This document shows, piece by piece, positions 1 through 6,484 of a DNA stretch of 11,071 bases; positions within the stretch are counted from its first letter, which is position 1; every line of letters begins with the position of its first letter. Under the pieces are notes generated by a model. It ran no database searches. It was not told the origin of the DNA and saw nothing but the letters and a program-made list of their open reading frames with translations. The DNA comes from Candidatus Cloacimonadota bacterium. GTDB taxonomy: Bacteria > Muiribacteriota > UBA6191 > JACPRK01. The position numbers and the translations under genes are program-made. The stretch lies in NCBI GenBank assembly GCA_021772705.1, contig JAJFLN010000202.1, positions 1 through 11,071 on the forward strand. The letters are read 5' to 3'.

Positions 1-42
1 CACCTGGTCGCGGCCCCGCCTGGCTGCCCCCAGCGCCCCCCC

Positions 43-66
43 CCCGCCCCTGGCCGACGGGGCGGG
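43..66. repeat. GC-rich hairpin beyond the clpA 3' end
   Basis: CCCGCCCC (43-50) and GGGGCGGG (59-66) form a perfect 8-bp stem with an 8-base loop, about 50 bases past the clpA stop. On the clpA (minus) strand the hairpin is followed by G-rich sequence, not a U-tract, so it is not a classical intrinsic terminator. It could still slow RNA polymerase or protect the 3' end. A run of ten C (36-45) overlaps its left arm. Confidence 0.4.
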
Positions 67-70
67 CCCA

Positions 71-111
71 CCGGTTTGGGATTTTCCGGACGGAAACTAG
101 CTAGAAACCGG
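71..111. repeat. nested short palindromes just after the clpA stop
   Basis: CCGGTTT (71-77) is the reverse complement of AAACCGG (105-111). Between them lie TTTCCG/CGGAAA (83-88/91-96) and the self-complementary CTAGCTAG (97-104). The block starts three bases past the clpA stop codon. It may fold at the end of the clpSA message, but there is no U-tract and the inner loop is only two bases, so a terminator role is tentative. Confidence 0.3.
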
Positions 112-113
112 CC

Positions 114-2390
114 TCAGTCGGCGGGAGTGGCGCCGACGGTCTCCGGGGTCTTCTGACTCAGCCCGCTGAACTGGAACTGGAGTTCGCCTTCCGACACCGT
201 GACGGTGACCGAGCCGCCGGAGGTGAGGGCGCCGAAGAGAATCTCATCGACCAGGGGCCGCTTCAGCTGAGTCTGAATGAGGCGGGACAGGGGGCGGGCG
301 CCGTAGACCGGATCGTAGCCCGCACTGGCCAGGTGCTCTCGGGCCTGTGGGTCCAGCTCCAACACGACGGAGCGGGCACGGAGCTGCTCTGCAACTTCCC
401 GTACGAACTTTTCCACGATCTGGCCCATCGTCTCCGGTTTCAGGGCCTGGAACGGGATCCGGGCGTCCAGGCGATTCCTGAACTCGGGGCTGAACATCTG
501 CTCGTAAACTCGCTCGTCGTCGCGGCGAGGGAGCGCCGTGTCTCCCTCGAAGCCGACCCGGCGAGCCGCCAGCTCCCGGGCCCCCACATTGCTCGTCATC
601 AACATGATGACGTTTCGGAAGTCGGCGACCTTTCCGTTGGTGTCCGTCAGTGTTCCGTGGTCCATGACCTGCAATAGGATGTTGAATACGTCCTGATGGG
701 CCTTCTCGATCTCGTCCAGGAGCAGGACCGAGTGGGGACTCTGTGACACGGCCTCTGTCAGCAGACCTCCTCGATCGAAGCCCACGTAGCCTGGCGGTGC
801 TCCCACGAGACGGCTCACGGTGTGGCGCTCCATGTACTCCGACATGTCATATCGGAGGAGGGGGACTCCCAGGCATTCCGAGAGCTGCCGCGCTACCTCC
901 GTCTTGCCCACTCCGGTGGGTCCCGTGAAGAGGAAACAACCCACCGGCCTCTCAGGCTGTCCCAGACCGGCCCGGTTCTGCTTGATGGCTGCTACCAGCT
1001 CGTCGATGGCCTCGTCCTGCCCGTAGACCGTGGCTTTCAGATCCCCCGAGATGCTGGCCAGGGCGCTCTGGGCGTCGTTGGTCACCTGTCGCTGAGGAAC
1101 CTGGGCCATCCGGGCAACGACCTGCTCGATGTGCTTGGACCGGACCACTGTCTGGCCCGCCAGCTTCCGCATGGCCCCGGCCTCGTCCAGGAGGTCGATG
1201 GCCTTGTCCGGCAGCAGCCGGTCCCTCAGATGCTTCGAGGCCAGCTCGGCGGCGGACTCGATGGCCCGGGACGTGTAAGTCAGTCCGTGGTACTCCTCGT
1301 AGCTCTTTCGCAGACCCTTGAGAATCCGGATCGTGTCGGCCACGCTGGGCTCGACGACCTCCACTTTCTGGAATCGTCTGGCCAGGGCACGGTCTCGCTC
1401 CAGGTGCTGACGAAAATCCTGAAATGTCGAGGACCCGATGCATCTGACTCGTCCTCGGGTCAGAGCCGGTTTCAACAGGTTCGAAACATCCATCGAGCTG
1501 CCATTGGTGATGCCGGCGCCGACGACGGTGTGAATCTCGTCGATGAACAGGATCGCCCCGGGCAGCTCCTCCACCCTTCGAAGAACCCCCTTGATGCGCT
1601 CCTCGAAGTCACCCCGGAACCGGGTCCCGGCCAGCATGGAACCCATATCGAGGGAGTAGATCCGGGCCTGCTCCAGAGTCTGGGGGACCTTCTTCTCATG
1701 GATCGCCCGAGCCAGGCCTTCCACGATCGCGGTCTTTCCCACCCCCGGATCTCCCACCAGAATCGGGTTGTTCTTCCGGCGTCGAGCCAGGATCTGGATT
1801 GTCCTCTCCAGCTCCTTCTTCCTGCCCACCAGGGGGTCGATGTGACCCTCCTCGGCTTCCTTGACCAGCTCGGTGCAGAAGGCCTCCAGGGGGTCCGTCG
1901 GAGTCCCATCGGCCTCACCGGTTTCGGAGACTCCGGGCGAGCCCAGGGGCGAATGGGTGGGTAGTTTGGTTATCCGGTGGGAGACGAAGTTCAACACGTC
2001 GAGGCGGGTCACCCCTTGCTCCTCCAGGAGCTGGGCGGCGAAGGACTCCGGCTCGGCATAGAGGGCGATGAGGACGTGGGGACCCGTGACGGTTCGCTTC
2101 CCGGCACCCACCACCATTCCTCCGGCCCGGGTCAGGGCTCGCATGAAAGCCATGGTCGGCCGGGGGTCCACGTGCATCGGTGACGTGGCCAGCTCCTCTG
2201 TCAGATAGAGGTCGAGATCCTTCTTCAGCCGCGCAACATCGGCTCCGGATCGGCGGAGGACTTCACGGGAGTCCTCGTCATGCAGCAACGCGTAAAGCAG
2301 ATGCTCCAGCGTGGCCAGTTCATGGCCCCGCCGGGCTGCCTCGTTCAGGGCCACCTGGACTGTGATGTCGAGTTCGGGGCTGCGCTCCAT
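114..2390 (-). CDS. clpA: ATP-dependent Clp protease ATP-binding subunit ClpA
   Basis: This is the hexameric AAA+ unfoldase of ClpAP, which unfolds substrates and threads them into the ClpP chamber in the cytoplasm. The chosen ATG at 2388-2390 gives 758 residues, the same length as E. coli ClpA. The frame stays open to 2522, but that extension lies inside clpS and does not look like a Clp N-domain. Visible parts: double Clp N-domain (about 1-145); D1 Walker A GDPGVGKT (213-220) and Walker B ILFIDE (near 280-285); D2 Walker A GPTGVGKT (490-497) and Walker B LLLDE (near 556-560); and a VGFEGD segment (near 612) matching the IGF/IGL loop that docks on ClpP. GGAG at 2395-2398, inside the end of clpS, is a plausible ribosome site, and the start lies one base past the clpS stop, so translation is probably coupled. 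clpP is not in the window. Confidence 0.97.
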   Translation of the reverse strand: MERSPELDITVQVALNEAARRGHELATLEHLLYALLHDEDSREVLRRSGADVARLKKDLDLYLTEELATSPMHVDPRPTMAFMRALTRAGGMVVGAGKRTVTGPHVLIALYAEPESFAAQLLEEQGVTRLDVLNFVSHRITKLPTHSPLGSPGVSETGEADGTPTDPLEAFCTELVKEAEEGHIDPLVGRKKELERTIQILARRRKNNPILVGDPGVGKTAIVEGLARAIHEKKVPQTLEQARIYSLDMGSMLAGTRFRGDFEERIKGVLRRVEELPGAILFIDEIHTVVGAGITNGSSMDVSNLLKPALTRGRVRCIGSSTFQDFRQHLERDRALARRFQKVEVVEPSVADTIRILKGLRKSYEEYHGLTYTSRAIESAAELASKHLRDRLLPDKAIDLLDEAGAMRKLAGQTVVRSKHIEQVVARMAQVPQRQVTNDAQSALASISGDLKATVYGQDEAIDELVAAIKQNRAGLGQPERPVGCFLFTGPTGVGKTEVARQLSECLGVPLLRYDMSEYMERHTVSRLVGAPPGYVGFDRGGLLTEAVSQSPHSVLLLDEIEKAHQDVFNILLQVMDHGTLTDTNGKVADFRNVIMLMTSNVGARELAARRVGFEGDTALPRRDDERVYEQMFSPEFRNRLDARIPFQALKPETMGQIVEKFVREVAEQLRARSVVLELDPQAREHLASAGYDPVYGARPLSRLIQTQLKRPLVDEILFGALTSGGSVTVTVSEGELQFQFSGLSQKTPETVGATPAD

Positions 2391-2391
2391 C

Positions 2392-2715
2392 TCACTCCGG
2401 CTCCATGGAACACTGCAGTGGCATCCCAGCATCCTGCGCGTGAGCGCCCACCTGAGCGACCTTCGTTTCTGCGATCTCCCGGGTGTAGCGTCCGCAGACT
2501 CCCACTCCCTGATGATGCACATTCAACATGATCCGCACGGCCTCGGTTTCGTCCTTCGCGAAGTATCGTATCAGCACGCTCACCACGAACTCCATACTGG
2601 TGAAATCATCGTTATGGAGCAGAACTCGATACCTGCCGACGCCTCGCTTCCTCGTCTTGCGTATCGTGGCTACTCCACCCTCGCGGGTCGCCCTGGGGGA
2701 TTTCTTGCCTTCCAT
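2392..2715 (-). CDS. clpS: ATP-dependent Clp protease adaptor ClpS
   Basis: ClpS is the small N-end-rule adaptor. It binds destabilising N-terminal residues of substrates and docks on the ClpA N-domain for delivery to ClpAP. The 107-residue protein has a basic, variable tail (1-27) and then the conserved core: YRVLLHNDDFTSMEFVV (29-45), with the Asn35/Asp36 pair and gatekeeper-like Met41 that line the N-degron pocket, and VHHQGVGVCGRYTREIAE (66-83), with the pocket His68. The ATG at 2713-2715 gives a normal-length protein; a second ATG four bases upstream is out of frame. No strong Shine-Dalgarno precedes it. clpA follows after one base, the usual order in Gram-negative bacteria. The family assignment is clear; substrates in this organism are inferred from the family. 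Confidence 0.97.
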   Translation of the reverse strand: MEGKKSPRATREGGVATIRKTRKRGVGRYRVLLHNDDFTSMEFVVSVLIRYFAKDETEAVRIMLNVHHQGVGVCGRYTREIAETKVAQVGAHAQDAGMPLQCSMEPE

Positions 2716-2776
2716 GCATGAACAACTTTACCGCAGCGCGCCGGGAGCTACCAGATATGGGGGCTACGGGCCATAG

Positions 2777-2875
2777 GGGATCCGGGGACACACGACTGGA
2801 CCCGAATTCCTGAGGTATCCGTGCTGTCTGGCAGCCGACGGCGAATTCGGGTCCAGTCGTGTGTCCCCGGATCCC
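2777..2875. repeat. perfect 33-bp inverted repeat with 33-base spacer
   Basis: The left arm (2777-2809, beginning GGGATCCGGGGACACAC) is the exact reverse complement of the right arm (2843-2875). Pairing stops at both ends: G2776 against A2876 outside, and C2810 against C2842 inside. The spacer 2810-2842 is also 33 bases, for a 99-base unit. It lies between divergent genes, 61 bases from the clpS start and 95 bases from the DUF309 start. That is a poor position for a terminator and a plausible one for a REP/MITE-type mobile palindrome. No transposase is present nearby. Confidence 0.9.
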
Positions 2876-2958
2876 AAGCGCCTCCACGTCAAGTCCACCC
2901 CCCAGCAGACATGCACCCGGGCTACGGGCAAGAGGCCACGAAGTCTGGCGGGGCGATC

Positions 2959-2970
2959 TATACTCAGTGG
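2959..2970 (+). promoter_or_regulatory. candidate -10 element directly before the DUF309 start
   Basis: TATACT at 2959-2964 matches five of six positions of the sigma-70 -10 consensus, in a region otherwise rich in G and C. Transcription starting about seven bases downstream would begin at or next to the ATG at 2971, giving a leaderless or nearly leaderless message. I see no convincing -35 hexamer at the expected spacing, so this stays a candidate. Confidence 0.35.
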
Positions 2971-3381
2971 ATGCCGCGCAAGTTCGACCTGGCCAATCTT
3001 CCGGAACTGGATCCTCGGGTTCTGGATGGGATCGATTGCTTCAATCGGGGGGAGTACTTCGAGGCCCATGAGGTCATCGAGGGTGTCTGGCTCGAGGAGT
3101 TCACCATCATTCGTCCGCTGTACCAGGGGTTGATTCAGGCTGCAGTCTGTCTGTACCACCTGGAGCGGAAGAACCGGCACGGGGCTGTGAAGCTCTACCG
3201 GACCTGCCGGGAGCACATGGCGCCCTTCGGCGAGGTCTGCAAGGGGATTCACGTGGGAAAGCTCATCCGGGATCTGGACGAACTCTTCGAGCCCATTCTG
3301 AAAGGACGGGAGCATGACCGATCACCCCTCCCGAAGGTGATGGTGGACGGATCGACTCGTTCGGAGGTCCGGGGGCCGTGA
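2971..3381 (+). CDS. DUF309 domain-containing protein
   Basis: This is a 136-residue protein with the DUF309 (PF03745-type) signature: a FNRGEYFEAHEVIEGVW segment (about 24-40) followed by the helix YQGLIQAAVCLYHL (about 51-64) and a conserved Asn-Arg-His-Gly-Ala turn (about 68-72). The family is small, helical and of unknown biochemical function, so none is assigned here. The ATG at 2971 is chosen because conservation begins soon after it; the frame is open further upstream but that part runs into the inverted repeat and looks non-coding. The last four bases (GTGA) overlap the start of the downstream Kdo transferase fusion, so the two genes are almost certainly co-transcribed and translationally coupled. 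The C-terminal 25 or so residues (from about KGREHD) are charged and probably not part of the domain. Confidence 0.88.
   Translation: MPRKFDLANLPELDPRVLDGIDCFNRGEYFEAHEVIEGVWLEEFTIIRPLYQGLIQAAVCLYHLERKNRHGAVKLYRTCREHMAPFGEVCKGIHVGKLIRDLDELFEPILKGREHDRSPLPKVMVDGSTRSEVRGP
3363..3367 (+). promoter_or_regulatory. Shine-Dalgarno GGAGG for the waaA-GT4 gene
   Basis: GGAGG at 3363-3367 lies ten bases before the GTG at 3378 and inside the last codons of the DUF309 gene. It supports GTG as the true start of the fusion gene and a coupled restart at the GTGA overlap. Confidence 0.65.
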
Positions 3382-5732
3382 GCCGGCCACTCTCGGCGCT
3401 CCTCTACTCCTCGCTCTACCTGCCGGCCGCGCCGGCTATCGCGGCCTATCTGCTGTGGAGGCGGGACTCACGGCATCGCTGGCGTGACTATCTCGGCAAC
3501 AACCGGTTCGAGGGCGGGCCACCGGAGAAAGGGGGACTCTGGGTTCACGCCGTCAGCGCTGGCGAGGTTCTGTCCGTGGCGCCTCTGGTGCAGTCTCTCT
3601 GCCGGCAGGTCGATTTCCTGAAGTCGACGGTTCTGACCACCACCATCGACGACGCCCTGAATGTCGCCGGCCGCCGGGCCGCCGATACTTACGGGTCCCG
3701 GACCTTTCTGCCCTTGGACCTGACCCGGTTCATGCGACGGCTCCTGGATCGAATGGAGCCCTCTGCTCTGCTGCTATCGGAGACGGATCTGTGGCCAAAC
3801 TTGCTGCTGGAGCTTCGCCGCCGTCGCATTCCGGCCTACCTGGCCAACGGCCGGATCTCCCCCGGTGCCGGGAAGGGCTACCGGGCGGTTCGCTTCCTCA
3901 TGGGGCCAGCCCTGGAAGCCATCCGGCTCTTCTTCGTCCAGACCGAAGAAGATCGGACCCGGCTTCTGGATCTGGGCGTCGATCCCGTCCGGGTCCGGAT
4001 CCGGGCGAACACTAAGTACGATCGGCCCGGTGGTCCCCCGGCGCCGGATCATCCGTCAAGCCGCTGGCTGAAGGCTTCGGGCCGGCCCGTCCTGGTTGCC
4101 GGTTCTACTCACGGACCTGAGGAGGAGCGGTTGCTTCAGGCCACCGCCAGCCTGAGTTCGCTGGTCCGGGTCCTGGTGCCGAGGAATCCGGAACGGGCCC
4201 GGGCCGTGGCCGCCCTGGAGCCGGGCGCCTTGCTCTGGTCCCGGCGATCCGGCGAGGGTCTCGACCCGACGACCAGGACCGTGGTTGTCGACACCATGGG
4301 GGAGCTGGATGACCTCTATGGCGCAGCCGACGTGGTGGTCGTCGGCGGCAGCTTCGGCGGCCATCAGGGTCACAACTTCCTGGAGCCGGCGTGGCACGGC
4401 AAGCCGATCATCTGCGGTCCCGACATGAGCAACTTCCGCCTCGACGTGGAGCGCTTCCTCCAGGGCGACGCCTTGCTTCAGCTCGGGGGATTCGACGAGC
4501 TGGAGCAGGCGATCACCTCCATCCTGGAGCAGCCCGAGCGGGCCAGCCAGCTCGGCAGCCGAGCCCGTTCCCTCGTCGAGGAGGCCAGGGGGGGAGGCGA
4601 GCAGATCGCCCGAGAGATCGCTGCCGATCTGATCCAGGCGCGGCAGCAGGGAGAGGTTCCTCGGGTTCTGTTCTGCCTCAGCTCCTCCGGCATCGGTGGA
4701 GGCGAGCGTCACGTCATCGACCTCATGGCCGGCCTGAAGACGTCCGGCCAGGCCGCTCCGTCCCTGGCTTGCCCCGCCGGCAGCTGGGCCGGGCGCCAGG
4801 CTCGGGAGCGGGGCATTCCTGTTGAGCCCCTTCCCTTCGCAGCCTATCTGGATCTCTTCACCGCAGTTCGACTGAGCCTGCTGGCACGGTCAGGACGGTT
4901 TGACATGCTCCACTCCCATCTCAACGTGGCGACGTTTCTGGCCGGTCTGGCGACCCGCTTGCCCGGCAGCGTTCCTGCCGTCGCCACGGCCCACGGACTG
5001 TCGACTCCCGTTCCCTATGGCCTGGCGGACCATATCATCGCCGTCTCCGACGCCGTGGCGCAGCATCTGGCGGAGGGCCGTCCCGATCTGATGGATCGGA
5101 CGACTCGGATCTACAGCGGTCTGGCTCCCTGGCCGGCCTCGTCACTGGAGGAGGTGGCCCGGTTCCGGGAGGGACTCCGTATCGGCGCCAGCGAGCCCGT
5201 ACTGGCCGTGATCGGAAAGTTTCACAGGAACAAGAACCATCGGCTCCTCCTGGAGGCGGCCTCCTTTCTCCCGGGCCAGCTTCCCTGGAAGCTGATGCTC
5301 GTTGGCGCCGGTCCGGAAGAAGCCGACCTGCGCCGCCGGGCCCGAGAGCTCGATGGCCGGGTGGTCTTTCCCGGCGCCCTGGACGACAGGGGGCTCCTGC
5401 TCGGTTCCATCCAGCTGCTGGTCGTTCCCTCCTGGAAGGAGGCCTTTGGTCTCGCGGCCCTGGAAGGGCAGCTTGCCGGTGTGCCGATCCTGGCAAGCGA
5501 CACCGGCGGCCTGCGAGAACTGATAGAGAATGGCGCGACGGGACATCTATTTCCTCCCGGCGACGCCGAGGCCCTGGGAACTCTGGCTGCCAAGTTCTTG
5601 AACAACCCCGAACCTTTCCAGGCATCGGCATCCCGGGCTCTGGAACTGTCCCGGGTGCGGTTCCCTCTCGAGGAAACGATCCAGCAGACTGCCGAGCAGT
5701 CCGAGGAGCTGGTCGGAGACCGGTTCAGATAA
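3378..5732 (+). CDS. waaA: fusion: Kdo transferase WaaA (GT30) + GT4 glycosyltransferase
   Basis: This is a single uninterrupted 784-residue protein starting at GTG. Residues 1-425 are a complete WaaA, which transfers Kdo from CMP-Kdo to lipid A precursor at the inner membrane. It has a hydrophobic N-terminal anchor (about 7-27), WVHAVSAGEV with the catalytic-base Glu63, SETDLWPN (134-141), a GSTHGPEEE segment (242-250), PRNPER (268-273), DTMGEL (305-310) and GGSFGGHQGHNFLEPAWHG (323-341). Residues 428-784 form a second, complete GT-B enzyme of family GT4: GGGERHVIDL (440-449), LHSHLN (511-516), a His539/Gly540 turn, GKFHRNKN (613-620) and the EX7E motif Glu688...Glu696. The linker around 415-428 is short, charged and helical-looking. 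Family knowledge says these are separate enzymes; a sugar added next to Kdo, such as heptose or mannose, is my inference for the second domain. The second sugar donor cannot be read from the sequence. The Kdo-transferase call is strong, and the fusion is direct in the reading frame. Confidence 0.93.
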   Translation: MSRPLSALLYSSLYLPAAPAIAAYLLWRRDSRHRWRDYLGNNRFEGGPPEKGGLWVHAVSAGEVLSVAPLVQSLCRQVDFLKSTVLTTTIDDALNVAGRRAADTYGSRTFLPLDLTRFMRRLLDRMEPSALLLSETDLWPNLLLELRRRRIPAYLANGRISPGAGKGYRAVRFLMGPALEAIRLFFVQTEEDRTRLLDLGVDPVRVRIRANTKYDRPGGPPAPDHPSSRWLKASGRPVLVAGSTHGPEEERLLQATASLSSLVRVLVPRNPERARAVAALEPGALLWSRRSGEGLDPTTRTVVVDTMGELDDLYGAADVVVVGGSFGGHQGHNFLEPAWHGKPIICGPDMSNFRLDVERFLQGDALLQLGGFDELEQAITSILEQPERASQLGSRARSLVEEARGGGEQIAREIAADLIQARQQGEVPRVLFCLSSSGIGGGERHVIDLMAGLKTSGQAAPSLACPAGSWAGRQARERGIPVEPLPFAAYLDLFTAVRLSLLARSGRFDMLHSHLNVATFLAGLATRLPGSVPAVATAHGLSTPVPYGLADHIIAVSDAVAQHLAEGRPDLMDRTTRIYSGLAPWPASSLEEVARFREGLRIGASEPVLAVIGKFHRNKNHRLLLEAASFLPGQLPWKLMLVGAGPEEADLRRRARELDGRVVFPGALDDRGLLLGSIQLLVVPSWKEAFGLAALEGQLAGVPILASDTGGLRELIENGATGHLFPPGDAEALGTLAAKFLNNPEPFQASASRALELSRVRFPLEETIQQTAEQSEELVGDRFR

Positions 5733-5742
5733 CTGCTAATAC
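5733..5742. repeat. left 10-bp direct repeat flanking the MITE-like element
   Basis: CTGCTAATAC starts immediately after the waaA-GT4 stop codon and is repeated exactly at 5945-5954. The two copies directly abut the terminal inverted repeats of the element between them, as expected of a target-site duplication. Confidence 0.75.
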
Positions 5743-5777
5743 CAATGCTGGTGATATAAAACGTATTTTGTTGTAAT

Positions 5778-5906
5778 AGGGCTCTGCCCCACACCTTGTT
5801 GCGACTGAGAGTGCTGATGAATACTTGAATGACATACGAAAGCTTGACCTGTTCATCCGGGTCCAGGGGCCAATGGCCCCTGGCGGGAGTTCGAGGGCAG
5901 AGCCCT
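5778..5906 (+). ncRNA. possible structured RNA within the MITE-like element
   Basis: AGGGCTCTGCCC (5778-5789) pairs perfectly over 12 bp with GGGCAGAGCCCT (5895-5906), enclosing about 105 bases. Inside lies the near-perfect palindrome CCAGGGGCCA / TGGCCCCTGG (5863-5872 / 5874-5883). The right arm can alternatively fold on itself as GAGGGC-AGA-GCCCTC (5893-5907). The two folds exclude each other. I recognise no known RNA family, and transcription is not shown; the structure may serve only the DNA element. Confidence 0.35.
5863..5883. repeat. 21-base palindrome
   Basis: CCAGGGGCCA (5863-5872) and TGGCCCCTGG (5874-5883) are exact reverse complements around a single central A. In RNA this would form at least an 8-bp stem with a five-base loop. 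It lies ten bases before the terminator-like hairpin. Confidence 0.85.
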
Positions 5907-5912
5907 CGTTTT
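5893..5912 (+). terminator. candidate intrinsic terminator downstream of waaA-GT4
   Basis: GAGGGC-AGA-GCCCTC (5893-5907) is a 6-bp GC-rich stem with a three-base loop, followed by GTTTTC with four consecutive T. Although inside the MITE-like element, it is correctly oriented to end transcripts from the DUF309/waaA-GT4 operon about 175 bases past the stop codon. Confidence 0.5.
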
Positions 5913-5944
5913 CAAACATTCCTTCCACTCATTCATGGGCATTG

Positions 5945-5954
5945 CTGCTAATAC
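5945..5954. repeat. right 10-bp direct repeat flanking the MITE-like element
   Basis: This is the second exact copy of CTGCTAATAC, directly after the right terminal repeat GCATTG and 32 bases before the start of the HEAT-repeat gene. Confidence 0.75.
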
Positions 5955-5986
5955 AGGCAACCGGGTAGGCCGATACACGGAATGCT

Positions 5987-6442
5987 ATGGATCAATTGGC
6001 AGTGGTCACGACCGTTCTGGTGCTATCGACACTTCTGACTTCCCTGGAAGACATCAAGAAGTTCTGGCGTCGCCGCGGCGGCGTCCGGTTCGGAAAGATG
6101 TTCCAGATGGCGGTCAACGCGCCTCCCGAGGCGCTCTCCGTGAATTCAGCTGATCCGCCCTCCGGGGTGGAGTCTCAGCCGAAGGCGGACCTGCTCAATG
6201 CCATCCTGGCGGATCTGGAGTCTGGCGACGCCAGGCGGATCGCTCGGGGCATGACCATGGTGGACAAGGTGGCGGTGGAGACCATCACACCCCATCTGGT
6301 CAAGATGCTGCGGCACCCCGCCGATGCCGTGAGCAGCCAGGCCGCTCGCGCCCTGATCCAGCTTGGCAGCGTGGAGGGCCTGGAGCCACTCTACCTGTAC
6401 TACAACAGCCGGATAGCCGAGACGGTCCCATCGCCGGTCTGA
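5987..6442 (+). CDS. small membrane-anchored HEAT-repeat-like protein
   Basis: This is a 151-residue protein of unknown function. Residues 4-20 (LAVVTTVLVLSTLLTSL) form a hydrophobic N-terminal helix, followed by a very basic patch (KKFWRRR, 24-30). That arrangement suggests a single membrane anchor with the basic side in the cytoplasm. A Ser/Pro-rich linker (about 45-65) leads to two or so helical pairs resembling HEAT/armadillo-type repeats: ITPHLVKMLRHP, then VSSQAARALIQLG, then LEPLYLYY (100-138). Such repeats usually form protein-binding surfaces. The start codon is inferred; the upstream GGA at 5979-5981 is a weak ribosome site. The gene lies 32 bases past the MITE-like element and 51 bases before the TolC-family gene, so it is probably first in the downstream operon. 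The HEAT assignment comes from pattern alone and is moderate. Confidence 0.7.
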   Translation: MDQLAVVTTVLVLSTLLTSLEDIKKFWRRRGGVRFGKMFQMAVNAPPEALSVNSADPPSGVESQPKADLLNAILADLESGDARRIARGMTMVDKVAVETITPHLVKMLRHPADAVSSQAARALIQLGSVEGLEPLYLYYNSRIAETVPSPV

Positions 6443-6484
6443 GCCAGGCAGAAATCGGCGTACCTGCTCTTCGCTGAGCCGGTC

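Larger units (their letters stand above)
5743..5944. mobile_element. 202-base MITE-like non-autonomous element
   Basis: The stretch begins CAATGC (5743-5748) and ends GCATTG (5939-5944), perfect 6-bp terminal inverted repeats. Allowing a three-base mismatch block the match continues (TGA at 5752-5754 against TCA at 5933-5935), giving 9 of 12. Each end directly adjoins a copy of CTGCTAATAC. Base composition changes inside, with an A/T-rich left third (around 5750-5780) unlike the GC-rich genes around it. No reading frame in it looks like a protein. Size, ends, duplication and lack of coding fit a miniature inverted-repeat transposable element, mobilised by a transposase elsewhere. A 10-bp duplication is within the range of IS4-type elements, but the family cannot be assigned from these short ends. 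Confidence 0.6.

Noticed and set aside
36..45. Run of ten C, a possible phase-variable tract.
   Set aside because: It lies outside any gene or promoter I can identify, and long homopolymers are prone to sequencing error.
822..1964. Long open frame of 380 codons on the plus strand, antisense to clpA.
   Set aside because: It is a shadow of clpA codons in GC-rich DNA, with no recognisable domain and no ribosome site.
2391..2522. An extended clpA reading frame with 44 more N-terminal residues.
   Set aside because: It lies inside clpS and does not resemble the Clp N-domain; the ATG at 2390 gives the standard 758-residue protein.
5814..5841. CTGATGA (5814-5820) ... GAAA (5838-5841), resembling a hammerhead ribozyme core, with a GAGTG/CACTC pairing (5809-5813/5926-5930) next to a possible TTC cleavage site.
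   Set aside because: The stem II segment 5821-5837 does not pair (A against C at its base and only two pairs after), and stem III has mismatches after two pairs. Short motifs like these arise by chance. A covariance-model search would settle it.
5725..5928. Open frame of 67 codons on the minus strand over the MITE-like element.
   Set aside because: No domain, no ribosome site, and it spans the palindromes; probably chance in a non-coding element.
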